Positions 5,180 to 10,894 of a stretch of 10,894 nt of DNA are shown here, one piece after another. Location: the NCBI GenBank assembly GCA_036388295.1, contig DASVSC010000137.1, forward strand, positions 1-10,894, read 5' to 3'. Position 1 is the stretch's first letter. Every line of letters begins with the position of its first letter. The notes below the pieces were generated by a model. It searched no databases and had not been told where the DNA came from. It saw only the letters and a program-made list of their open reading frames with translations. The position numbers and the translations under genes are program-made. This DNA is from RYN-431 sp036388295 (GTDB taxonomy: Bacteria > Planctomycetota > Phycisphaerae > Tepidisphaerales > Tepidisphaeraceae).

Positions 5180-6285
5180 GCCACACCTCCGGACAACGTC
5201 CGACGCAGTGGCGGAAGTTCAACCCAGCGTCGCTCCCGCGTCGACTGCTCGGCCGCGTCCATCACCAATTGAACAGCCGCCCCTTCGCCAAAGCCCGACC
5301 GACAGGGGCGGCCTTGGACGATCGCGTCAATGAACTCAAAGCCTTGGTCGTAACGGAACGTCACCAGCGGGTCGCCGGCGTTCGGGTCGCGCGGCGAGCC
5401 GTGCCAGACGTGAAACTCTTTAGGCACGCGGATCGTCCGCAAATCGGCGTCCCCGCGCCGGCCGACACGCAGTTCGAAAGGCTTTTGCGTGGAGTAGACG
5501 ATCGTGCCTTCCTCGCCGTTCAGTTCCACCACGTCCTGTCCGCGCAGGCCTTCGCCACGGCCGGTGGCGAGTTTGGTGCTTTCCAGCATACCGCTGGTAT
5601 TGTTTTCGAACTCACACAGAAGGCCGACCCAGTCGTCGACGTCCGACGGCCGACCGCCGCGCTCGGGCACGAAGTTTCGCAGATCCGCGACGAGCCGGCG
5701 GATCGGCCCGACCAGCAGATGGGCGTAGTCGATGCGGTGGGAGAGCATGTCGCCCATCTCGCCCGACCCGGCCAGGCGTTTGACCTGCCGCCATCCGAGC
5801 GGGCGGGCCTGCCAGTCCTGAAACCGCTGTGCGCGAAAGTGATACGGCACGCCCACCGCGCCTTGGTCCACCAAGTGCTTCATGTAACGCATTGCGGGCA
5901 CGAATCGGTAGGTGAACGCCGTCATGTGCCGTACGCCGGCCCGCTCAGCGTGAGCGTACAAGTCGAATGCGGCTTCGTAAGTTAACGCGAGCGGTTTCTC
6001 GCACAGCACGTGCCGCTTGGCCTCGATGGCGGCGCGCACGATGTCGGCGTGCGTGAAGTTCGGTGTGGCCACGACCACGGCCTGCACGTCCGGATGACGA
6101 ACGGCGTCGTGGTAATCGCGGAACAGCAGCCGAATGCCCGTGCGTTCGCCGGCCGCGGATAATGCCGACGCGTCGCTGTCGCACAACGCCACCACCTTGG
6201 CGTCCGGCGACAGCGCGATGCCGTTGAGATGATTTTGCAGCGCGATCTGCCCGACACCGACGATCGCCACGCCGACCTTGGTCAT
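5176..6285 (-). CDS. Gfo/Idh/MocA-family oxidoreductase
   Basis: A 369-aa NAD(P)-dependent dehydrogenase of the glucose-fructose oxidoreductase/inositol dehydrogenase family. The N-terminal Rossmann domain has GVGQIA at 10-15 and acidic D36 after the second strand (ALCDSD), which favours NAD(H). CEKPLA (95-100) carries the conserved EKP lysine K97. The C-terminal domain has the expected GDMLSHRIDYAHLL (178-191) with D179, H183 and D186, the usual substrate and catalytic positions. Y126-R127 (TYRFVPAM) is another conserved block. It is the first gene of a minus-strand operon with two SDRs; its TGA overlaps the GTG of the next gene by four bases. The ATG at 6285 is the first start giving a full Rossmann domain. 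Members oxidise sugars, inositols or their derivatives in the cytoplasm; this one's substrate is unknown. Confidence 0.95.
   Translation of the reverse strand: MTKVGVAIVGVGQIALQNHLNGIALSPDAKVVALCDSDASALSAAGERTGIRLLFRDYHDAVRHPDVQAVVVATPNFTHADIVRAAIEAKRHVLCEKPLALTYEAAFDLYAHAERAGVRHMTAFTYRFVPAMRYMKHLVDQGAVGVPYHFRAQRFQDWQARPLGWRQVKRLAGSGEMGDMLSHRIDYAHLLVGPIRRLVADLRNFVPERGGRPSDVDDWVGLLCEFENNTSGMLESTKLATGRGEGLRGQDVVELNGEEGTIVYSTQKPFELRVGRRGDADLRTIRVPKEFHVWHGSPRDPNAGDPLVTFRYDQGFEFIDAIVQGRPCRSGFGEGAAVQLVMDAAEQSTRERRWVELPPLRRTLSGGVA
5184..5190 (-). promoter_or_regulatory. Strong ribosome-binding site for the SDR gene starting at 5179
   Basis: GGAGGTG lies four bases before the GTG at 5179 on the minus strand, within the last codons of the Gfo/Idh gene. 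It decides the GTG start, which otherwise competes with other possible starts. Confidence 0.75.
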
Positions 6286-6357
6286 GCCGTCAGTGTACGC
6301 TGCCGTTCCCGACCCGCCGAATGCGCCGGACGACCCGACCTTTCGAGGCTTTTATCC

Positions 6358-6372
6358 GACGCAGGTTGCGTC
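6358..6372. promoter_or_regulatory. Inverted repeat in the divergent promoter region (candidate operator)
   Basis: GACGCA and TGCGTC are perfect 6-bp inverted arms around GGT. The centre lies about 30 bases upstream of the -10 element of the putative nadA promoter, overlapping its -35 zone. It also lies 80 bases upstream of the Gfo/Idh start. It does not match a NAD-regulator operator that I know. Confidence 0.35.
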
Positions 6373-6389
6373 ACCGCCGGCAAAAAACG

Positions 6390-6398
6390 TGGTATAAT
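6390..6398 (+). promoter_or_regulatory. Extended -10 promoter for nadA
   Basis: TGGTATAAT matches the extended -10 form (TGn followed by a perfect TATAAT) 44 bases before the nadA ATG. No good -35 hexamer sits at 17 bases; TTGCGT (6366-6371) is 21 bases away. This fits the extended -10 type, which depends less on a -35. The leader would contain the hairpin CCGGC-TTC-GCCGG (6405-6417). Confidence 0.55.
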
Positions 6399-6404
6399 CC
6401 CGGC

Positions 6405-6417
6405 CCGGCTTCGCCGG
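6405..6417 (+). other. Small hairpin in the nadA leader
   Basis: CCGGC and GCCGG form a perfect 5-bp stem with a TTC loop right at the expected transcript start. It may stabilise the 5' end. It is too small to be a riboswitch, and there is no terminator-like partner. Confidence 0.4.
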
Positions 6418-6441
6418 ATTTTCAGGCAGGATGACCCCACG

Positions 6442-7674
6442 ATGAGCAGCACCTGGCAGCAACCCATCCCCGACATCTACACCCAGCTTTCCGAGCCGGA
6501 ACTGCGCGTCCGCATCGACTTGGCCCGCGAAGCCCTTGGCAGCCGGCTCGTGATCCTGGGCCACCACTACCAGCAGGACGCGATTATCGATTTCGCCGAT
6601 TTCGTCGGCGACAGCTTTGAACTGTCCCGCAAGGCCGCAGACCAGAAAGATATCGACTACGTTATCTTCGGCGGCGTTCATTTCATGGCCGAGTCGGCCG
6701 ACATTCTGACGGACGAGCGGGTGCAGGTCATCCTGCCCGACCTCGGCGCCGGCTGCTCCATGGCCGACATGGCCAACATCGATCAGACGCACGAGGCGTG
6801 GGACCAGTTGAATGAAGTGCTCAGTGGTCACCCGATCGTGCCGATCACGTACATGAACAGCTCCGCGGCGATCAAAGCCTTCGTCGGCGAACACAACGGC
6901 GCGGTCTGCACCAGCAGCAACTGCCGCAGCGTGTTGGATTGGGCTCTGGCGGGCGGCGCCGCGCCGATCACCAACGGCGTGCGGCCGAAAGTGTTGTTTT
7001 TCCCCGACCAGCACCTCGGCCGCAACACGGCGTACGCGATGGGCTTCCCACTCGACAAGATGATCGTCTGGGACCCGCGCCAGGATCTTGGCGGCCATAC
7101 CGCCGAGCAGATCCGCGACGCCGACTTCATCCTCTGGAAAGGCCACTGCTCCGTGCACGCCCTGTTTCGGCCGGAACATATTGATCGGATTCGCGCCCAG
7201 CATCCGGACGTGACGGTGATGGTTCACCCCGAGTGCCGTTGGGAAGTCGTGCAGAAGGCCGACCTGGCCGGCAGCACGGCGTTCATTGTCGATCAGGTCA
7301 AGAAAGCTCCAGCAGGCACCCGCTGGGCCATCGGTACCGAAACGCACCTGGTCAACCGCTTGCGCAACCAGTTTCCCGAGCAGCACATCAGCGTGCTGTC
7401 CGATTGCCAGTGCCTGTGCACGACCATGTTCCGGATCGACTTGCCCCACTTGTGTTGGGTCATCGAAAACCTGGTCGAGGGAACGGTGCTGAACCAGGTC
7501 AAGGTCGACGCCCACACTCGGCAGTGGGCGACCGTCGCGCTGCAGCGCATGCTGGCGATCAAGGCCACCGGCAACGCCTTGGCAACCGACCGGGCGAAGC
7601 AGGTCGCCACCGGCCCGAGCAACTGGCCCCCTGCCGACCCGGCCGTGTTGGCGCGGCAGGGCATTGTGGACTGA
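6442..7674 (+). CDS. nadA: Quinolinate synthase A
   Basis: A 410-aa quinolinate synthase, which condenses iminoaspartate with dihydroxyacetone phosphate to quinolinate in the aspartate route to NAD. It needs a [4Fe-4S] cluster held by three cysteines. Candidates are C105 (LGAGCSMAD), C236 (WKGHCSVH) and one of the C-terminal group SDCQCLCTTMFRID (C322, C324, C326), matching the long, Bacillus-type form. Substrate-binding blocks are GHHYQ (40-44), YMNSSAAIKA (137-146), TSSNC (157-161) and HPECRWEV (262-269). The ATG at 6442 is chosen because the family's N-terminus begins shortly before LILGHHYQ. An in-frame start 71 codons earlier would run through the promoter. Its ribosome-binding site is weak. 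A five-codon frame, ATG ACC CCA CGA TGA (6431-6445), overlaps the start (ATGA) and might couple translation. No nadB or nadC is in the window. Confidence 0.97.
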   Translation: MSSTWQQPIPDIYTQLSEPELRVRIDLAREALGSRLVILGHHYQQDAIIDFADFVGDSFELSRKAADQKDIDYVIFGGVHFMAESADILTDERVQVILPDLGAGCSMADMANIDQTHEAWDQLNEVLSGHPIVPITYMNSSAAIKAFVGEHNGAVCTSSNCRSVLDWALAGGAAPITNGVRPKVLFFPDQHLGRNTAYAMGFPLDKMIVWDPRQDLGGHTAEQIRDADFILWKGHCSVHALFRPEHIDRIRAQHPDVTVMVHPECRWEVVQKADLAGSTAFIVDQVKKAPAGTRWAIGTETHLVNRLRNQFPEQHISVLSDCQCLCTTMFRIDLPHLCWVIENLVEGTVLNQVKVDAHTRQWATVALQRMLAIKATGNALATDRAKQVATGPSNWPPADPAVLARQGIVD

Positions 7675-8235
7675 TCAATTCGTCATCGGCACGCCCGGAA
7701 CCGTCTCGGCCGGTGTCACGCCAGGCGGCGGCACGTAGTGGTCGGTTCGAACCGACCACCGGCCGATCAGGAACGACAATGCCGCGATGAGCAGGCCGGC
7801 GATGATCAGCAGGGGCAGCGATGATAAACCGTCCGTGGGCCCGCCGTGGTCCACTACCTGCCGCGAAACGCCGGCCGGCGTTTTGGGTGCGGCATTTCGG
7901 TCGAAATAGTTGTTGAGCGCGTCGCAGACGTCGGTTACTTCGTGGCTGGTCGAGTCGCCGAAGTAGTTCATCCCGCTCGGCCCGGATACCAAATAAACGA
8001 AATGCCGCCGGCCCCAGGTCGGGCGGTCAGGGTCGACCCAGTAGGACGTGATATCGACTTCCTTCACCCCGCTGAGGTCAGCCGCTGTTAGGGTAGCCGG
8101 GTCGTCGACCTTGTGGTCATCCAGCTTTACGACCGCCCGCCGTCCGTTGCGCGACATGATCGCCACCACGTCCGCCAGGCTCTGCGGCGTTAAACGCAGG
8201 TGTTTGAACGGACGGGCCGGTGGGTTCTGCTCCAT
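7675..8235 (-). CDS. Unknown membrane protein with one C-terminal transmembrane helix
   Basis: A 186-aa protein I cannot assign to a family. The soluble part (1-135) looks like a small mixed fold, with the blocks RRAVVKLDDHKVDDP (32-46), WGRRHFVYLVSGPSGMNYFG (74-93) and HEVTDVCDALNNYF (98-111). A single hydrophobic helix follows (about 139-158, LPLLIIAGLLIAALSFLIG), then a short proline-rich tail. With no N-terminal signal, the protein is probably anchored with the long domain in the cytoplasm, though this orientation is inferred. AAGGTG five bases before the ATG supports the start. The gene converges on nadA with no gap: their stop codons share the hexamer TGATCA. It is divergent from the efflux operon (188 bp between starts). 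No functional link with either neighbour is evident. Confidence 0.78.
   Translation of the reverse strand: MEQNPPARPFKHLRLTPQSLADVVAIMSRNGRRAVVKLDDHKVDDPATLTAADLSGVKEVDITSYWVDPDRPTWGRRHFVYLVSGPSGMNYFGDSTSHEVTDVCDALNNYFDRNAAPKTPAGVSRQVVDHGGPTDGLSSLPLLIIAGLLIAALSFLIGRWSVRTDHYVPPPGVTPAETVPGVPMTN
7738..7759. repeat. Perfect 22-bp palindrome
   Basis: GTGGTCGGTTC is followed immediately by its exact reverse complement, with no spacer. It lies within the codons just after the transmembrane helix of the minus-strand gene, 64 bp downstream of the nadA stop. No T-run follows on either strand, so it is not a classic terminator. It could be a protein-binding site, or a hairpin that limits antisense transcription from nadA. 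Confidence 0.6.
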
Positions 8236-8423
8236 AATGGCACCTTAGCGACGGCCGGCGGGTGGGATCAATGGTGCGACCGATTCTCGCCCCCAAGCCC
8301 GTCGTGCGGAAAGTTCTGAAAAGCACGCGTCCGGCCACAACCCATGGCCCTTTCGCTTGTATCTGTTCCAGGGCCGTCAAACGACTTGTGCCCGAATCGG
8401 TCATCTGCGAGAACGGAAAGGCT

Positions 8424-9620
8424 ATGGCATTGCTGCTGCGGAACGTGATTGAATGGTGTACCCGATTGCCGACAGACCGATCCCGGGTTGTTCCTGTGCT
8501 CGCACTGACGTTGTGCCTCCTTTCCGGCTGCGGCGACAAACAGACCGCTGAGGGCAAAAAGGAAGAGCGGCGGCCCCTTCCCGTCGTCATCGCGGACGCC
8601 CGCCGCGCCGATTTCCCGGTTTACCTGGACGCGCTCGGCAGTGTGGCCGCACTGAACACGGTAACACTTCGGTCGCGGGCCGACGGCGAAGTCATGAAAG
8701 TGCATTACACCGAGGGGCAGACCGTTAAAAAAGGGGATCTGCTGATCGAGATCGACCCGCGGCAGTACCAGACGGCCCTGCAACAGGCGCAAGGCCAACT
8801 CAGCCGCGATCAGGCGATGCTGCAAAACGCCCAAGCCGACCTCGCCCGCTACACCGCCGCCCGTGAAACGGTCAGCCAGCAGCAAATCGACACCGCCGAG
8901 GCAGGCGTCGCCGAATATCAGGCGGCCCTTAAAGTCGATCAGGCCGCCATCGCGGGTGCGGAACTGCAGCTCAGCTACTGCCGGATCACCGCCCCCATCG
9001 ATGGCAAGATCGGCCTGCGAGCGATCGACGTCGGCAACATCGTCCGCGCCGGCGACAGCACCGGTTTAGCCACCATCACCCAACTGCAGCCGATCGGCGT
9101 GATCTTCAACCTTCCGGAGGTACACCTGCCGAGCGTGCTGCAAGCCAGCAAAAGCGATCGCAGCGTCACGGCCGACGTCTTCGACGCCACACGTACGCGC
9201 AAGCTCGCGTCGGGCGGATTAGAGGCGATCGACAACCAGATCGACCCGACGACCGCGACCGTTCGCATCAAGGCCGTCTTCGACAACAAGGACGGCATGT
9301 TGTTCCCGAACCAATTCGTCAATGTCCGCTTGCTCGTGCGGACGCTCGACAACGTCGTCGTGACGCCAACTGGCGCGGTCCAGAACAGCCCCGACACCCG
9401 CTTCGTCTACGTCATCCAACGCGACGACACCGTCGAGATGCGCCCCGTGACGGTCGGCCCGGCGGAGGGCGAACAGACGGTCATCGACAGCGGCCTGCGC
9501 GACGGCGAACGCGTAGTCGTAGAAGGCCTGGACAAGCTCGCCCCCGGCATGGCGGTGAAGCCGCATTACCCGAGCACGCGCCCGGCCGTCGCGGCGGTTA
9601 AGGCGGGCGACGCCTCGTGA
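8424..9620 (+). CDS. RND efflux periplasmic adaptor (HlyD/MdtA-like), lipoprotein
   Basis: A 398-aa membrane-fusion protein that links an RND pump to an outer-membrane channel. A lipobox L-L-S-G-C puts the lipidated cysteine at C36, so it is anchored to the inner membrane facing the periplasm. The domain order is standard. A biotinyl/lipoyl-like half (about 78-110, GEVMKVHYTEGQTVKKGDLL) precedes a coiled-coil hairpin (about 113-185, Gln/Ala-rich). The other lipoyl half is ITAPIDGKIGLRAIDVGNIV (188-207), followed by a beta-barrel with PTTATVRIKAVFDN (275-288) and FPNQFVNVRLLV, and a membrane-proximal end (GLRDGERVVVEGLDKL). I chose ATG 8424 because it gives a usual-length lipoprotein signal and has AAGG nearby. 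The frame is open from 8262, adding 54 unlikely residues. The stop overlaps the pump gene's GTG by four bases. Confidence 0.95.
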   Translation: MALLLRNVIEWCTRLPTDRSRVVPVLALTLCLLSGCGDKQTAEGKKEERRPLPVVIADARRADFPVYLDALGSVAALNTVTLRSRADGEVMKVHYTEGQTVKKGDLLIEIDPRQYQTALQQAQGQLSRDQAMLQNAQADLARYTAARETVSQQQIDTAEAGVAEYQAALKVDQAAIAGAELQLSYCRITAPIDGKIGLRAIDVGNIVRAGDSTGLATITQLQPIGVIFNLPEVHLPSVLQASKSDRSVTADVFDATRTRKLASGGLEAIDNQIDPTTATVRIKAVFDNKDGMLFPNQFVNVRLLVRTLDNVVVTPTGAVQNSPDTRFVYVIQRDDTVEMRPVTVGPAEGEQTVIDSGLRDGERVVVEGLDKLAPGMAVKPHYPSTRPAVAAVKAGDAS

Positions 9621-10894
9621 GTCCGTCGCGGCCGTTCATTCTCCGCCCGGTGGCCACAACGCTGCTGATGGTCGCCCTGCTGCTGGTCGGCATGGTCGCC
9701 TACCGGCAGCTGCCCGTCTCCGCGCTGCCGCAGGTCGATTACCCGACGATCCAGGTCGTCACGTTCTACCCCGGCGCCGGCCCCGAGGTGATGGCCAGCA
9801 GCGTCACCGCCCCGCTGGAGCGCCAGTTCGGTCAGTTGCCCGGCCTGACGCAGATGACCAGCACCAGCAGTGACGGCAGCAGCGTCATCACGCTGCAGTT
9901 CTCACTGGAACTGGAAATCGACATCGCCGAGCAGGAAGTGCAGGCCGCGATCAACGCGGCCACGAACTTCCTGCCGGACGAGCTGCCGAACCCGCCCGTC
10001 TACAGCAAGTCCAACCCGGCCGACACGCCCGTCCTGACCATCGCCCTGACCAGCGACAGCCTGCCCATGACGAAGGTGCAGGACCTGGCCGACACGCGCT
10101 TGGCGCAAAAGATCAGCCAATTGCCCGGCGTCGGACTGGTGAGCATCAGCGGCGGGCAGAAGCCGGCCGTCCGCGTGCGCGTCAACCCGACGAAGCTCGC
10201 CGCCATGGGCCTGACGATGGAAGAGCTGCGCCTCGCCATCGGCCGGGCCAACAGCAACGGCGCGAAAGGGACGTTCGACGGCCCGAAGCAGGCCGTCACG
10301 ATCGGCGCGAACGACCAGTTGCTGTCGAGCGAGGCGTACCGCAACGTCGTCATCGCCTACCGCAACAACGCCGCGGTGAAACTGAGCGACGTCGCCGACG
10401 TCGTCGACGATGCTGAAAACGTCCGCCAAGCCGCTTGGGCGAACGGCCGCGAGGCCGTGATCATTAATGTGCAGCGTCAGCCCGGGGCGAACACGATCGC
10501 CGTGGTCGACAGCATTCTCGCCCGCCTGCCCAGCCTGCGCGAAGCCATGCCGCCGGCGATGAAGATCGACGTCCTGACCGACCGCACCACCACCATCCGC
10601 GCCAGCGTCGCCGCCGTGCAGCACGAACTGATCATGACCATCTGTTTGGTCGTGCTGGTGATCTTCCTGTTCCTGCGCAATATCTCGGCCACCATCATCC
10701 CCAGCGTGGCGGTGCCGCTGTCGATCGTCGGCACCTTCGCCGTCATGTACCTGCTCGGTTACAGCCTGAACAACCTGACGCTGATGGCCCTGACGATCAG
10801 CACCGGCTTCGTGGTCGACGACGCCATCGTGATGGTCGAGAACATCATTCGCTACCTCGAAGAAGGCGATTCGCCCCTGGAAGCCGCCCTCAAG
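9617..10894 (+). CDS. RND efflux pump, inner-membrane transporter (MdtB/MdtC-like), N-terminal part
   Basis: An open frame of 426 codons starts at a GTG overlapping the adaptor stop (GTGA) and runs off the right edge; a full RND pump would be about 1,030 residues. TM1 is at about 11-29 (PVATTLLMVALLLVGMVAY). The first porter domain contains LPQVDYPTIQVVTFYPGA (37-54), PGAGPEVM, QLPGLTQMTSTSSDG and LAIGRANSNGAKGTFDG. TM2 is at about 338-353, TM3 about 360-381 and TM4 about 389-409. In TM4, D401-D402 (GFVVDDAIVMVEN) are the paired aspartates of the proton relay, matching D407/D408 of AcrB. The stretch LTDRTTTIRASVAAVQHEL is characteristic of the MdtB/MdtC subgroup, which exports bile salts, novobiocin and other compounds in enterobacteria. 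A hydrophobic and amphiphile export (HAE1) role is therefore likely; actual substrates are unknown. A second pump gene could follow outside the window. Confidence 0.97.
   Translation, partial: MSPSRPFILRPVATTLLMVALLLVGMVAYRQLPVSALPQVDYPTIQVVTFYPGAGPEVMASSVTAPLERQFGQLPGLTQMTSTSSDGSSVITLQFSLELEIDIAEQEVQAAINAATNFLPDELPNPPVYSKSNPADTPVLTIALTSDSLPMTKVQDLADTRLAQKISQLPGVGLVSISGGQKPAVRVRVNPTKLAAMGLTMEELRLAIGRANSNGAKGTFDGPKQAVTIGANDQLLSSEAYRNVVIAYRNNAAVKLSDVADVVDDAENVRQAAWANGREAVIINVQRQPGANTIAVVDSILARLPSLREAMPPAMKIDVLTDRTTTIRASVAAVQHELIMTICLVVLVIFLFLRNISATIIPSVAVPLSIVGTFAVMYLLGYSLNNLTLMALTISTGFVVDDAIVMVENIIRYLEEGDSPLEAALK

Noticed and set aside
4518..5333. 271-aa open frame on the plus strand opposite the SDR gene
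   Set aside because: It covers a well-supported SDR and the end of a Gfo/Idh gene; its Ser/Thr/Ala/Pro-rich sequence has no domain.
5269..5985. 238-aa open frame on the plus strand opposite the Gfo/Idh gene
   Set aside because: Antisense shadow of a gene with intact motifs; no family features.
6229..6441. 71-residue N-terminal extension of nadA
   Set aside because: It runs through the promoter and the divergent gene's 5' end and is unlike the family's N-terminus.
6352..7515. 387-aa open frame on the minus strand opposite nadA
   Set aside because: It is the mirror of a clear quinolinate synthase gene in GC-rich DNA; its sequence is rich in His, Val, Gly and Asp with no recognisable domain.
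8262..8423. 54-residue N-terminal extension of the efflux adaptor
   Set aside because: It would move the lipoprotein signal to residue 55 and beyond, which is incompatible with export. The ATG at 8424 gives a normal signal.
9902..10624. 240-aa open frame on the minus strand opposite the RND pump
   Set aside because: Low-complexity Asp/Gly/Val/His-rich shadow of the pump gene.

Overview
The window looks like GC-rich bacterial chromosome, most likely from a planctomycete (possibly a soil or Phycisphaerae-like lineage). This is inferred from the gene mix: a gluconolactonase-like SMP-30 protein, a PhyH oxygenase, a Gfo/Idh oxidoreductase, two SDRs, and an integrase tail that reads antisense through a tRNA 3' end. 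No marker gene settles the taxonomy.

Left end (1-1520): accessory DNA, all coding on the minus strand. Three overlapping genes run off the left edge: a 129-aa unknown protein, an AlpA/excisionase-type helix-turn-helix protein, and the N-terminus of a probable tyrosine integrase. To their right lie about 330 bp with no convincing gene, holding two related palindromic repeats exactly 96 bp apart. Next come what look like scars of an older insertion: a short companion-type ORF and a 61-codon integrase-like 3' tail. The end of that tail is the antisense of a T-arm plus acceptor strand resembling the 3' end of tRNA-Gly.

Middle (1600-6285): two gene groups facing each other. On the plus strand are an exported SMP-30/gluconolactonase-like protein, a PhyH-type Fe(II)/2-oxoglutarate oxygenase and a decayed P-loop kinase gene. 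On the minus strand a probable operon encodes a Gfo/Idh/MocA dehydrogenase, an SDR whose GTG start overlaps the dehydrogenase stop, and a second SDR with an arginine in place of the catalytic lysine. Together they suggest oxidation and lactone hydrolysis of a sugar or polyol; the substrate is not readable from sequence.

Right part (6286-10894): a divergent promoter region leads into nadA (quinolinate synthase, NAD biosynthesis). nadA meets a convergent gene for a single-pass membrane protein of unknown function stop-to-stop, with both stop codons inside one TGATCA. A perfect 22-bp palindrome lies in the 3' part of that gene. The window ends with an RND efflux operon: a lipoprotein periplasmic adaptor, translationally coupled to an MdtB/MdtC-like inner-membrane pump that is cut off by the right edge.

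I found no clearly new multi-gene system. The points most worth following are the integrase/tRNA scar with its paired palindromes, the YxxxR short-chain dehydrogenase, the P-loop kinase pseudogene and the 22-bp palindrome.
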